DNA of 9,473 bases from assembly GCA_964344625.1 (NCBI GenBank), contig CAYFNZ010000039.1, forward strand, positions 1-9,473, written 5' to 3'. The notes under the pieces are model-generated. The model saw nothing but the letters and a program-made list of their open reading frames with translations. It did not search any database and was not told the DNA's origin. The translations under genes were made by a program, and so were the position numbers. Source of the DNA: JAAYEL01 sp964344625 (GTDB lineage: Bacteria; Bacillota; Clostridia; Tissierellales; Peptoniphilaceae). Of this stretch, positions 1 through 6,019 are shown one piece after another; within the stretch, counting starts at the first letter, position 1; each line of letters starts with the position of its first letter.

Positions 1-28
1 CTTTTAAATTACATAACTATAACCCCTT

Positions 29-309
29 TTTTGTCATAAGCTTGACATGAGAGGGCACCGGGAAAACTTACTGCTATACCAGGTTAATGTATGAGTTAAA
101 TAAAAGATATGGCTTTTACAAGTTTATTATCTTAGTACCTACTACTCCTATAAAAGAGGGAACAAAATCTTTTATAGAAGCAGACTATGCAAAGGCACAT
201 TTTGCAGACCTTTACCCCGATAAAAGAATCTCTCTATCTATCTTAAATTCACAGAAAAATAAAAAATGATGATATTGTAGCTATGATTAGTGAAATTATA
301 AAAAATCAA
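29..309 (+). pseudogene. Remnant of type III restriction endonuclease Res subunit (motif I region)
   Basis: Type III Res subunits are SF2-helicase-like ATPases that translocate and cut DNA with a Mod partner. Reading without requiring a start codon, the frame at 51-266 gives EGTGKTYCYTRLMYELNK and then KFIILVPTTPIKEG, which matches the Walker A loop and following strand of Res proteins (usual form METGTGKT, then FIIVVPS.AIKEG); it ends LNSQKNKK. The residues expected before the P-loop (KLDM) lie in another frame at 38-49, so about two bases are missing inside the P-loop. The P-loop frame stops at 267-269 in an A-rich run. A second frame (265-309) continues NDDIVAMISEIIKNQ and stops, possibly the far C-terminus joined by a deletion, but I cannot identify it. 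An intact Res is close to 1000 residues, so this cannot encode an active enzyme. The ATG at 87 is internal and not a real start. The family call is from remembered motifs. Confidence 0.75.
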
Positions 310-317
310 TAATAGTT

Positions 318-356
318 AAAAGGCTATGAGCATATTCAATTATAGCCTTTCCTTTT
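318..356 (+). terminator. Rho-independent terminator-like hairpin
   Basis: Arms AAAGGCTAT (319-327) and ATAGCCTTT (342-350) pair perfectly over 9 bp around a 14-nt loop, and CCTTTT follows. It sits just after the stop of the restriction remnant and may be the old terminator of that locus. The U-tract is weak because it is broken by CC, so efficiency is uncertain. It also lies inside the start-less open frame on the minus strand. Confidence 0.5.
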
Positions 357-429
357 GCCACCAAAGACTCATCAAATCTGTTTTCTAAAATCCCTAATTC
401 AATGAGCCTAAAGTCAGTTTTTATACAAA

Positions 430-467
430 AACCAGCCTGGCATTTTGCTAGACTGGTTATCTTTTTT
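430..467. terminator. Two-sided terminator after the acetyltransferase gene
   Basis: On the minus strand the arms AACCAGTCTAGC and GCCAGGCTGGTT pair over 12 bp, with one A-C mismatch and one G-U pair, around a 5-nt loop (stem 430-458). It begins 7 nt after the acetyltransferase stop and is followed by TTTTTG, so it fits as that gene's terminator. On the plus strand the same stem is followed by CTTTTTT (461-467), so it could also stop transcription coming from the left. Confidence 0.8.
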
Positions 468-1041
468 AATTCACTTGATTTGATAGCTTATAGGTTGTTT
501 CAAGCCTTTCAATCTTTGATCTAAGGTAGGTTAATATTCCATATGTGGACTTTGTCATCTTGGTATATTCTTCATAGTCAATTTTTCCATTATAGGAAAG
601 GATGGTAAAGTCGCAATCAAAGCAAGAAACCCTTAAGCCGGAATGGTAAAAGTCATTTTGCTTGTAAAATTCAATTCTTTTAAGTCTTTGGTGGTAGTTA
701 TCTACCTCGTCAAGGGGCGTTTCAACTTCTAGGAAAATCCTTGAGTTTTCATAATAGTCTTTTAACTTGTCAAGAGCCTTGCTACCATAGCCTTGGCCCC
801 TATATTCTGGGTTGATTGCTAGGTAGTCTACCCAAACTATGTCCTTATCTTTGGCTGTGACTAATAGGCCGATAAAAGAAGAATCTTCTTCCAAGGCAAA
901 TACATCTATTTTGCCTAACTTGCTTGAAAGCCAAAGTTTGTAAAGAGGCCTTCTCTCCTCTTTAGGGAAGGCTTTAAAATATAAGTTTTTAAAATTATTG
1001 TATCTGTTTGTGTCTTTTTTCTTAACTTTTATAAAATGCAT
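466..1041 (-). CDS. GNAT family N-acetyltransferase
   Basis: A cytoplasmic acetyltransferase of 191 aa that would transfer an acetyl group from acetyl-CoA to an amine; the substrate cannot be read from the sequence. GNAT motif A is clear: a beta strand (VDYLAINPEY, about 71-80) followed by the acetyl-CoA pyrophosphate loop RGQGYG (81-86), the canonical R-G-x-G-x-G. The motif B region has the usual late FYKQNDF segment (125-131). The N-terminal AFPKEERRPL segment is shared by a group of Firmicutes GNAT proteins, as I recall them. The last 45 residues or so, after a Cys pair (140, 143), are not part of the core fold. GAGGA lies close before the ATG. The gene has its own promoter at 1073-1101 and a strong terminator, so it is probably monocistronic. 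The fold is nearly certain; the biological role is unknown. Confidence 0.88.
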   Translation of the reverse strand: MHFIKVKKKDTNRYNNFKNLYFKAFPKEERRPLYKLWLSSKLGKIDVFALEEDSSFIGLLVTAKDKDIVWVDYLAINPEYRGQGYGSKALDKLKDYYENSRIFLEVETPLDEVDNYHQRLKRIEFYKQNDFYHSGLRVSCFDCDFTILSYNGKIDYEEYTKMTKSTYGILTYLRSKIERLETTYKLSNQVN

Positions 1042-1072
1042 AAATCCTCACTTTCAAAAAACTATATTCCCT

Positions 1073-1101
1073 ATCATATAACATTAAAAGAAATAAGGCA
1101 A
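1073..1101 (-). promoter_or_regulatory. Sigma-A-type promoter for the acetyltransferase
   Basis: Minus strand: -35 TTGCCT (1096-1101, 4 of 6 consensus bases), 17-nt spacer, -10 TATGAT (1073-1078, 5 of 6). The predicted start near 1066 leaves a leader of about 25 nt. The -35 box sits directly behind the stop codon of the 73-aa ORF, so the acetyltransferase can be expressed independently of it. Confidence 0.6.
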
Positions 1102-1102
1102 A

Positions 1103-1324
1103 TTAGCCATCTAAAAAGGCTACTATGAACTTCATCAAATCTTCCTGGGTTGACTCTAGGCCGCAGTAGGCTGGGTTGGAAGAAAGGTAGAGTTTTTTAT
1201 TGTGGATATTTCCTTTTTTTACCATGTGGCTTTTCTGCCCCTTAATATCCATCATATAGATGCAGGCATCATATATAAGGGGGTCATTTATTAACTTTTC
1301 ATCCATATATTTTAACTTAGTCAT
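1103..1324 (-). CDS. Small hypothetical protein, 73 aa
   Basis: I do not recognise this protein. It starts MTKLKYMDEK and ends EDLMKFIVAFLDG. There is no signal peptide or membrane segment. It is mixed charged/hydrophobic with two Cys (one near residue 20, one in NPAYCG near 54) and a Lys/His/Asn-rich middle. I chose the ATG at 1324, preceded at 6 nt by GGGG as a weak Shine-Dalgarno; a TTG at 1336 in the same frame would add four residues (77 aa) but has a poorly placed AGG. The gene is transcribed away from the CNNM/CBS gene and runs toward the acetyltransferase with a 61-nt gap and no terminator between them, so read-through is possible. The composition is protein-like and nothing competes on the other strand, but a chance ORF or a gene fragment cannot be excluded. 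Confidence 0.5.
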   Translation of the reverse strand: MTKLKYMDEKLINDPLIYDACIYMMDIKGQKSHMVKKGNIHNKKLYLSSNPAYCGLESTQEDLMKFIVAFLDG

Positions 1325-1359
1325 ACCAAACCCCAATACCTAAATGTCTTTATCTTACT

Positions 1360-1388
1360 TTATGATATAAGTTTGCCTGTGATATAAT
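1360..1388 (+). promoter_or_regulatory. Extended -10 promoter for the CNNM/CBS gene
   Basis: A perfect -10 TATAAT (1383-1388) is preceded by TGA, giving an extended -10 element (TGNTATAAT). At a 17-nt spacing the -35 is weak (TTATGA, 1360-1365), as is common for extended -10 promoters. The expected start near 1395 gives a leader of about 58 nt. I see no riboswitch-like structure in that leader. Confidence 0.6.
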
Positions 1389-1452
1389 AATAAGAAAATG
1401 TAAGTTGATAACTATATTGGATATAAAATTAAAAATAAGAAAGGATAATAAT

Positions 1453-2727
1453 ATGGGACCCGAATCGATACAAATAATAATTTTAATAGTGCTTCTTCTT
1501 TTATCAGCATTTTTTTCATCAGCTGAAACAGCCCTTATGTCCCTATCAAGACTTAAGGTTAGAAACATGGTCAACGAGGGGGTAAAAGGAGCCAAGACCC
1601 TAGATAAGATGCTTGATAATCCAACGAAGATTTTATCGACCATCTTAGTTGGTAATAACCTAGTAAACATAGCGGCATCTGCCTTTGCAACAAGCCTTGC
1701 CATCCAACAATTTGGTAGCAGAGGGATAGGTATAGCAACAGGGCTTACGACCCTTATGGTTTTAATTTTTGGAGAGGTTACTCCTAAGTCCTTGGCGACC
1801 AACAATGCTGAAGCCATAGCCCTTAGGGTTGCCGGCCCTTTGAACATTTTAAGTAAGATTTTTACCCCGGTGACAGCTATTTTAATAGCTATAACTAGGG
1901 TTTTTGTTAAGCTTTTTGGAGGAGACCCTGATGAGGCCAAGCCTTTTGTAACAGAAGAGGACCTAAGGACCATGGTTGAAGTAGGTCATGAAGAAGGGGT
2001 TATTCTTAGTCAAGAAAGAGCAATCATTGACAATGTATTTGAATTTAGAGAATCTCAGGTTAAAGATGTCATGACTACCAGGACTGATATGGTGGCCGTA
2101 GAAGAAGACATTGGATATGAGGAGCTTTTAAGCATTTTCAAGGAAGAACAGTATTCAAGACTTCCCGTTTACGAGGGAACTTCTGACAATATCATAGGGG
2201 TAATTTATGTAAAGGACCTGGTTTTCCAAGAGATTGACGAGGAAAATTTTGATGTTAAAAACTATATGAGAGAGCCCTTTTTCACCTATGAATTTCAAAG
2301 GATTTCAAGGCTTTTTGAACAGCTAAGACATAGGAGGATAGCCCTTGCCATAGTCTTGGATGAATACGGGGGAACAGCGGGTATAGCAACACTTGAAGAC
2401 CTGGTTGAAGAGATAGTTGGCGACCTTGAAGACGAATATGACACCGTAGATAAGCAGGTGACAATAATTAATGCCCATGAATTTATAACTGAAGGAACCG
2501 TAAAGATAGACTTTCTAAATGACCAACTTCACCTAAATATTAATGATGAAGAATACGACACTATCGGAGGCTATGTCTTTGGAGCCTTTGGTAGGATACC
2601 AGAAGTCGGAGAGTCCATAGTTTCTGAAAACAAAAGATTTACAGTTCAGGCCTTAGATAAACATAGGATTGAAAGAATTAAAGTAGATATTAGGCCAAAG
2701 TTACAAGAAGGCGAGAATAAAATTTAG
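1453..2727 (+). CDS. CNNM/CBS/CorC-domain membrane protein (HlyC/CorC family ion transporter)
   Basis: A 424-aa membrane protein of the family often labelled 'hemolysin'. Characterised relatives (CNNM/CorC, Listeria MpfA) export Mg2+ or other divalent cations, so cation efflux across the cytoplasmic membrane is the likely role. Domains in order: CNNM/DUF21 membrane domain (about 1-185) with hydrophobic segments near 6-28, 60-85, 92-112 and 130-155 and the family motifs FFSSAETAL and FGEVTPKSLA; a CBS pair (about 205-330) with VMTTRTDM and DEYGGTAGIATLEDLVEEI; a C-terminal CorC_HlyC domain (about 338-416) with the typical DTIGGYVFG. Length and order match intact family members. The start is the ATG at 1453, with AGGA 7 nt upstream and the membrane domain beginning at once; an in-frame TTG at 1405 lacks a ribosome site. 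It appears to be transcribed alone. True hemolytic activity should not be assumed. Confidence 0.92.
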   Translation: MGPESIQIIILIVLLLLSAFFSSAETALMSLSRLKVRNMVNEGVKGAKTLDKMLDNPTKILSTILVGNNLVNIAASAFATSLAIQQFGSRGIGIATGLTTLMVLIFGEVTPKSLATNNAEAIALRVAGPLNILSKIFTPVTAILIAITRVFVKLFGGDPDEAKPFVTEEDLRTMVEVGHEEGVILSQERAIIDNVFEFRESQVKDVMTTRTDMVAVEEDIGYEELLSIFKEEQYSRLPVYEGTSDNIIGVIYVKDLVFQEIDEENFDVKNYMREPFFTYEFQRISRLFEQLRHRRIALAIVLDEYGGTAGIATLEDLVEEIVGDLEDEYDTVDKQVTIINAHEFITEGTVKIDFLNDQLHLNINDEEYDTIGGYVFGAFGRIPEVGESIVSENKRFTVQALDKHRIERIKVDIRPKLQEGENKI

Positions 2728-2818
2728 GAGAAAATATTCCCAAAATACTTAGGGCTTATATGAATTATTCTAGCGAAAAAGAAAGGTTTTCATAGGTTAG
2801 CTAAAAATAGGTTAAATG

Positions 2819-2864
2819 TGTGAAAAAATATTAACATTAATAAAAATGTGAACTTGAATTCACT
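2819..2864. promoter_or_regulatory. Two tandem inverted repeats, possible operator sites
   Basis: Two 18-nt elements share one architecture, TGTGAA-N6-TT(A/C)AC(A/T): 2819-2836 (TGTGAA, AAAATA, TTAACA) and 2847-2864 (TGTGAA, CTTGAA, TTCACT). Their centres are 28 bp apart. Both lie just upstream of the predicted bcd -35 box. The half-sites resemble those of Rex and of Crp/Fnr regulators, but the spacing does not fit: Rex sites usually have 4 nt between TTGTTAA/TTGTGAA-type arms, and Crp uses TGTGA-N6-TCACA. Assignment to a regulator is therefore open, and AT-richness makes chance possible. Confidence 0.35.
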
Positions 2865-2871
2865 TTAAAAT

Positions 2872-2900
2872 TTGAAAAAAATTGAACTCAGTGGTACTCT
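2872..2900 (+). promoter_or_regulatory. Candidate sigma-A promoter for bcd-etfBA
   Basis: -35 TTGAAA (2872-2877), 17-nt spacer, -10 TACTCT (2895-2900, 3 of 6) preceded by TGG, as in an extended -10. The leader would be about 57 nt. The -10 hexamer is weak for a gene set that appears highly expressed. TATACT at 2947-2952 is a better hexamer but lies too close to the start codon and has no -35. Confidence 0.4.
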
Positions 2901-2963
2901 TAAAGAGGAATCAGACAATATTTTAACGATACTGTCAAATTGTATGTATACTAGGAGGATAAA

Positions 2964-4103
2964 ATGGATTTTAAATTAACAGAAGAACAATTAGAAATGC
3001 AACAAATGTTTAGAGACTTTGCTGTAAAAGAAGTAGCTCCAAAGGCAATAGAAGTTGACGAAACTCACGAATTTCCTTTAGACACAGTTAAAAAGATGCA
3101 AGAATTAGGATTTATGGGAATCCCATTCTCAGAAGAATACGGCGGAATAGGCTTAGACACACTTACATATGTTTTAGCAGTTGAAGAAATGTCAAAAGTT
3201 TGTGCTACAACAGGTGTTATCCTTTCAGCACACACATCACTTGGAGCAGATTCAATCAACAAATTCGGTACAGAAGAACAAAAACAAAAATACCTAGTAC
3301 CTCTAGTATCAGGCGAAAAATTAGGCGCATTTGCCTTAACTGAACCAGATGCAGGAACTGATGCAGCAGGACAAAAGACTGTAGCTGTATTAGATGGTGA
3401 CCACTATGTATTAAACGGTTCAAAAATATTTATAACTAACGCAGGTTATGCAGATACATATGTAGTATTTGCAATGACAGATAAATCTCAAGGAACAAGA
3501 GGAATTTCTGCTTTCATAGTTGAAAAAGACTTCGAAGGATTCTCACTTGGAACAAAAGAAAAGAAGATGGGTATCCACGGTTCTGCAACTTATGAACTAG
3601 TATTTAGAAATGTTAAGGTTCCAAAAGAAAACTTACTTGGCCAAGAAGGTAAGGGCTTCAAGGTTGCAATGCAAACTCTTGACGGCGGTAGAATTGGTAT
3701 AGCTGCTCAAGCACTTGGTATTGCTCAAGGCGCAATGGACAGAACAGTTAAGTATGTAAAGGAAAGAGCTCAATTTGGTAGACCAATAGCTAAGTTCCAA
3801 AATACTCAATTCGTATTAGCTGACCTAGAAGCTAAGATTCAAGCAGCAAGACTTTTAGTATATAAAGCAGCTTGGTTAAAAGACCAAGGAGAATCATACG
3901 GTTTAGCAGCAGCTACAGCTAAGTTATTCGCTTCTGAAACAGCTATGGAAGTAACAACTAAGTGTGTACAATTACACGGTGGTTACGGATATACTCAAGA
4001 ATATGAAGTTGAACGTATGATGAGAGATGCTAAGATTACTGAAATTTACGAAGGAACATCTGAAGTAATGAGGATGGTAATTTCTGGTGACTTATTAGCA
4101 TAA
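2964..4103 (+). CDS. bcd: Short-chain acyl-CoA dehydrogenase (butyryl-CoA dehydrogenase)
   Basis: A cytoplasmic FAD flavoprotein of 379 aa, the usual length. It would reduce crotonyl-CoA to butyryl-CoA (or a related enoyl-CoA) in the fermentative direction. N-terminal alpha domain (about 1-115); middle beta domain with the family signature GAFALTEPDAGTDAAG (121-136) and the flavin-contacting FITNAGYAD (156-164); C-terminal alpha domain with QLHGGYGYTQEYEVERMMRD (336-355) and the catalytic base Glu363 in IYEGTSE, placed as in butyryl- and medium-chain enzymes. An ideal AGGAGG lies 5 nt before the ATG. It is followed by etfB after 28 nt with no terminator, so bcd-etfB-etfA is one transcript, as in clostridial butyrate operons. 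Substrate chain length is inferred from the motifs and neighbours; an acryloyl-CoA or other short enoyl-CoA reductase is the main alternative. Confidence 0.9.
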   Translation: MDFKLTEEQLEMQQMFRDFAVKEVAPKAIEVDETHEFPLDTVKKMQELGFMGIPFSEEYGGIGLDTLTYVLAVEEMSKVCATTGVILSAHTSLGADSINKFGTEEQKQKYLVPLVSGEKLGAFALTEPDAGTDAAGQKTVAVLDGDHYVLNGSKIFITNAGYADTYVVFAMTDKSQGTRGISAFIVEKDFEGFSLGTKEKKMGIHGSATYELVFRNVKVPKENLLGQEGKGFKVAMQTLDGGRIGIAAQALGIAQGAMDRTVKYVKERAQFGRPIAKFQNTQFVLADLEAKIQAARLLVYKAAWLKDQGESYGLAAATAKLFASETAMEVTTKCVQLHGGYGYTQEYEVERMMRDAKITEIYEGTSEVMRMVISGDLLA

Positions 4104-4131
4104 TTGAAGAGAGTTAAATAGGAGAAGTTTT

Positions 4132-4932
4132 ATGAATATATTTGTATTGACAAAGCAAGTGCCAGACACAAGCGAAATCAAAATCGACCCAGTTAAAAAT
4201 ACACTTATCCGTGATGGTGTACCAAGTATCTTAAACCCATTTGATGCTTGCGCTTTAGAAAAAGCATTACAAATAAAGGATGCTAACCCAGAAGTTAAGA
4301 TAGTTACAATTTCTATGGGACCTGCACAAGCTGAAGGTATGCTAAGAGAAACTTTGGCAGTAGGAGCTGACAAGGCTTACTTAATCACTGATAGAAAGTT
4401 TGCTGGTTCTGACACTCTTGCAACAAGCTACATCTTAAGCCAATCAATTAAAAAAGTTGAAGAACTTGAAGGCAAGGCTGACCTAATATTTGCTGGTAAG
4501 CAAGCTATAGATGGGGATACTGCCCAAGTAGGTCCAGAAATAGCAGAAGATCTTGATATTCCACAAGTTACTTACGCTATAGATGCAAAGCTTGAAGGTC
4601 AAGTACTAAGAGTTAGAAGACAATTAGACCTTGGTGACCAAATAGTTGAAGCTCAACTACCTGCACTTGTAACATTCACTAAGACAGATGACTTAAGATT
4701 CCCTAATATGAAGATGAAATTAAAGGCTAGAAAGGCTGAAATTCCACAAGTTACATTAGCGGATATGACAGATATAGACCAAACAAGAATTGGATTAAAG
4801 GGATCCCCTACAAGAGTTAGAAAGACATATACACCTTCAGTTACAAAAGAAGGCTTAATCATTGAAGGAAAAGAAGCTGAAGCTTCAGTAGATGAATTAG
4901 TTGCTGCTCTTGAAAAAGTTAAGCTATTTTAG
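4132..4932 (+). CDS. etfB: Electron transfer flavoprotein beta subunit
   Basis: The 266-aa small subunit of EtfAB. In bifurcating complexes it binds the FAD that takes hydride from NADH, sending one electron to ferredoxin and one through EtfA to the acyl-CoA dehydrogenase. Family features: N-terminal IFVLTKQVPDT (3-13), NPFDACALEKAL (35-46), the nucleotide-binding segment AGKQAIDGDTAQVGPEIAED (121-140), and the later DLRFPNMKMKLKARKAEI region (187-204) that in EtfB proteins forms the recognition loop contacting the dehydrogenase. Length matches bifurcating EtfB proteins. Ribosome site AGGAGA lies 6 nt before the ATG. The stop codon TAG is embedded in the AGGAGG site of etfA, so the two subunits are tightly linked. 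Bifurcation is inferred from the bcd neighbour and the anaerobic setting; it cannot be proved from the sequence alone. Confidence 0.93.
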   Translation: MNIFVLTKQVPDTSEIKIDPVKNTLIRDGVPSILNPFDACALEKALQIKDANPEVKIVTISMGPAQAEGMLRETLAVGADKAYLITDRKFAGSDTLATSYILSQSIKKVEELEGKADLIFAGKQAIDGDTAQVGPEIAEDLDIPQVTYAIDAKLEGQVLRVRRQLDLGDQIVEAQLPALVTFTKTDDLRFPNMKMKLKARKAEIPQVTLADMTDIDQTRIGLKGSPTRVRKTYTPSVTKEGLIIEGKEAEASVDELVAALEKVKLF

Positions 4933-4941
4933 GAGGTAAAT

Positions 4942-5952
4942 ATGTTTGAAGATTACAAAAATTTATGGGTGTTAGTTGAAGTTGACGAAGAAGGTAATCC
5001 TAGAAATGTAGGTATGGAATTACTTCAACCAGGTAGAGAAATGGCAGATACTTCTAAGGAAGAACTTGTTGCTGTAATCGTTGGTGGCAAGGTAGAAGGC
5101 GCTGTTGAAGAAGCTAAAAAACATGGTGCAGATAAGATAATAACTGTATCTGGACCAGTTTATGAAGAATACAATACTGAAGTTTACGCTAATGCAGTAT
5201 GCAAATTAGTTGAAAAATATAAACCAAATACAATGCTAATCGGTGCAACTAACCAAGGTAGAGACCTAGGTCCAAGAGTTGCAGCTAGACTTAGAACAGG
5301 TTTAACAGCTGACTGTACAGAATTATCTATGGATGGAGAAACAAGAGAAGTTACTTGGACTCGTCCAGCATTTGGTGGTAACCTAATGGCTAATATCCTT
5401 TGCCCAGAAAATAGACCACAAATTGGTACAGTTAGACCAGGCGTATTTAAGAAACAATTAGTTGAAGCTGACAAAGAAGTTGAAGTAATCAATGAAACTA
5501 TCGACTTCCCAGTTGAAAATATCAGAACTAAAGTAGTTGAATATATCCAAGACGAAGGCGATGAATTCGTAGACCTTGAAGGCGCTGAAATCATAGTTTC
5601 AGGTGGTAGAGGACTTGGCGAAGCTGCTAACTTCAAGTTAATTGAAGACCTAGCTGATGCCCTTGGCGGTACTGTAGGTTCATCAAGAGCAGCAGTAGAT
5701 GCTGGCTGGATTACTCACCAACACCAAGTTGGTCAATCAGGTAAAACAGTTGGACCAAAGGTATATTTCGCAATTGGTATATCTGGAGCAATCCAACACA
5801 TAGCTGGTATGTCAAGCTCAGATACAATCATAGCTATCAATAGCGACCCAGACGCTCCAATCTTTGGAGTAGCTGATTATGGTATAGTAGGAGACCTAAA
5901 CAAGGTAGTTCCAAGATTGACTGAAGTAATCAGAGCAAAAAAAGGTAACTAA
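4942..5952 (+). CDS. etfA: Electron transfer flavoprotein alpha subunit
   Basis: The 336-aa large subunit of EtfAB, which carries the shuttle FAD that passes electrons to the acyl-CoA dehydrogenase. An N-terminal domain (about 1-200) shows GATNQGRDLGPRVAARL (101-117) and TADCTEL. The C-terminal FAD domain contains VSGGRGLG (219-226), SRAAVDAGW (248-256), HQVGQSGKTVGPKVYFAIGI (261-280) with SGAIQH following, and NSDPDAPIF (300-308), the standard FAD-binding set with nothing missing. AGGAGG (4931-4936) overlaps the etfB stop, and the intergenic gap is 9 nt. It is the last gene of the unit, followed by a strong terminator. No ferredoxin-like N-terminal extension is present, unlike some clostridial EtfA proteins, so electrons must pass to a separate ferredoxin. 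Confidence 0.94.
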   Translation: MFEDYKNLWVLVEVDEEGNPRNVGMELLQPGREMADTSKEELVAVIVGGKVEGAVEEAKKHGADKIITVSGPVYEEYNTEVYANAVCKLVEKYKPNTMLIGATNQGRDLGPRVAARLRTGLTADCTELSMDGETREVTWTRPAFGGNLMANILCPENRPQIGTVRPGVFKKQLVEADKEVEVINETIDFPVENIRTKVVEYIQDEGDEFVDLEGAEIIVSGGRGLGEAANFKLIEDLADALGGTVGSSRAAVDAGWITHQHQVGQSGKTVGPKVYFAIGISGAIQHIAGMSSSDTIIAINSDPDAPIFGVADYGIVGDLNKVVPRLTEVIRAKKGN

Positions 5953-5974
5953 GATATAGTTAAATAAGCATTAT

Positions 5975-6010
5975 AAAACGGCTAATCCTTAATTGGATAA
6001 GCCGTTTTTT
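5975..6010. terminator. Shared two-sided terminator between etfA and the DUF2207 gene
   Basis: Arms AAAACGGCT (5975-5983) and AGCCGTTTT (6000-6008) pair perfectly, continue past an A-A mismatch with ATCC/GGAT, and close on a 6-nt loop. The plus strand ends in a T-run for etfA. On the minus strand the complementary T-run serves the gene ending at 6020. It is compact, as expected between convergent transcripts. Confidence 0.9.
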
Positions 6011-6019
6011 CATACTCAA

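Larger units (their letters stand above)
296..487 (-). other. Start-less open frame, possible gene remnant
   Basis: This minus-strand frame is open for 63 codons between the stop at 488-490 and its own stop at 296-298. Its C-terminal half reads like protein (for example RLIELGILENRFDESLVAKG). It has no ATG; the only GTG or TTG codons are internal, near codon 42, and no ribosome binding site is positioned for use. It contains both terminator-like hairpins of the spacer and overlaps the last codons of the acetyltransferase in a different frame. I do not recognise the family. It may be a 3' fragment of a lost gene or an accidental open frame in AT-rich DNA. No other coding signal is visible in 310-465. 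Confidence 0.2.
2728..2963 (+). other. Regulatory spacer upstream of bcd
   Basis: This 236-bp AT-rich gap has no convincing ORF. I find no clear rho-independent terminator after the CNNM/CBS gene; the only candidates are short stems (for example CCC/GGG near 2741-2756). It holds an 8-bp direct repeat, ATAGGTTA at 2792-2799 and 2807-2814, two inverted repeats (2819-2864), a candidate promoter (2872-2900) and a strong AGGAGG ribosome site (2953-2958). Confidence 0.6.

Noticed and set aside
87..269. A genuine 60-aa small protein starting at the ATG at 87
   Set aside because: Homology-like sequence continues upstream of this ATG into a P-loop (from 51), so the ATG is an internal Met of a broken large gene.
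1350..1973. 207-codon open frame on the minus strand opposite the CNNM/CBS gene
   Set aside because: It lies antisense to clearly conserved DUF21 coding sequence, has low-complexity Ala/Val/Leu/Lys composition typical of a shadow frame, and has no credible ribosome site.
2792..2814. 8-bp direct repeat ATAGGTTA (2792-2799 and 2807-2814) as a binding site or iteron
   Set aside because: Only two copies of an AT-rich octamer 15 bp apart; too little to call an operator or replication element.
2819..2836. Canonical Rex operator upstream of bcd
   Set aside because: The arms TGTGAA and TTAACA are separated by 6 nt; the usual clostridial Rex site has 4 nt between TTGTTAA and TTAACAA. I kept it only as an unassigned inverted repeat.
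2914..2936. Inverted repeat GACA...TGTC just before the bcd ribosome site
   Set aside because: Arms of only 4 bp with no extension; likely chance.
5184..5636. 150-codon open frame opposite etfA, and similar ones opposite bcd and etfB
   Set aside because: Ser/Pro/Leu-rich translations are the expected antisense of A/T-ending codons in highly biased genes. There is no supporting start signal or motif.
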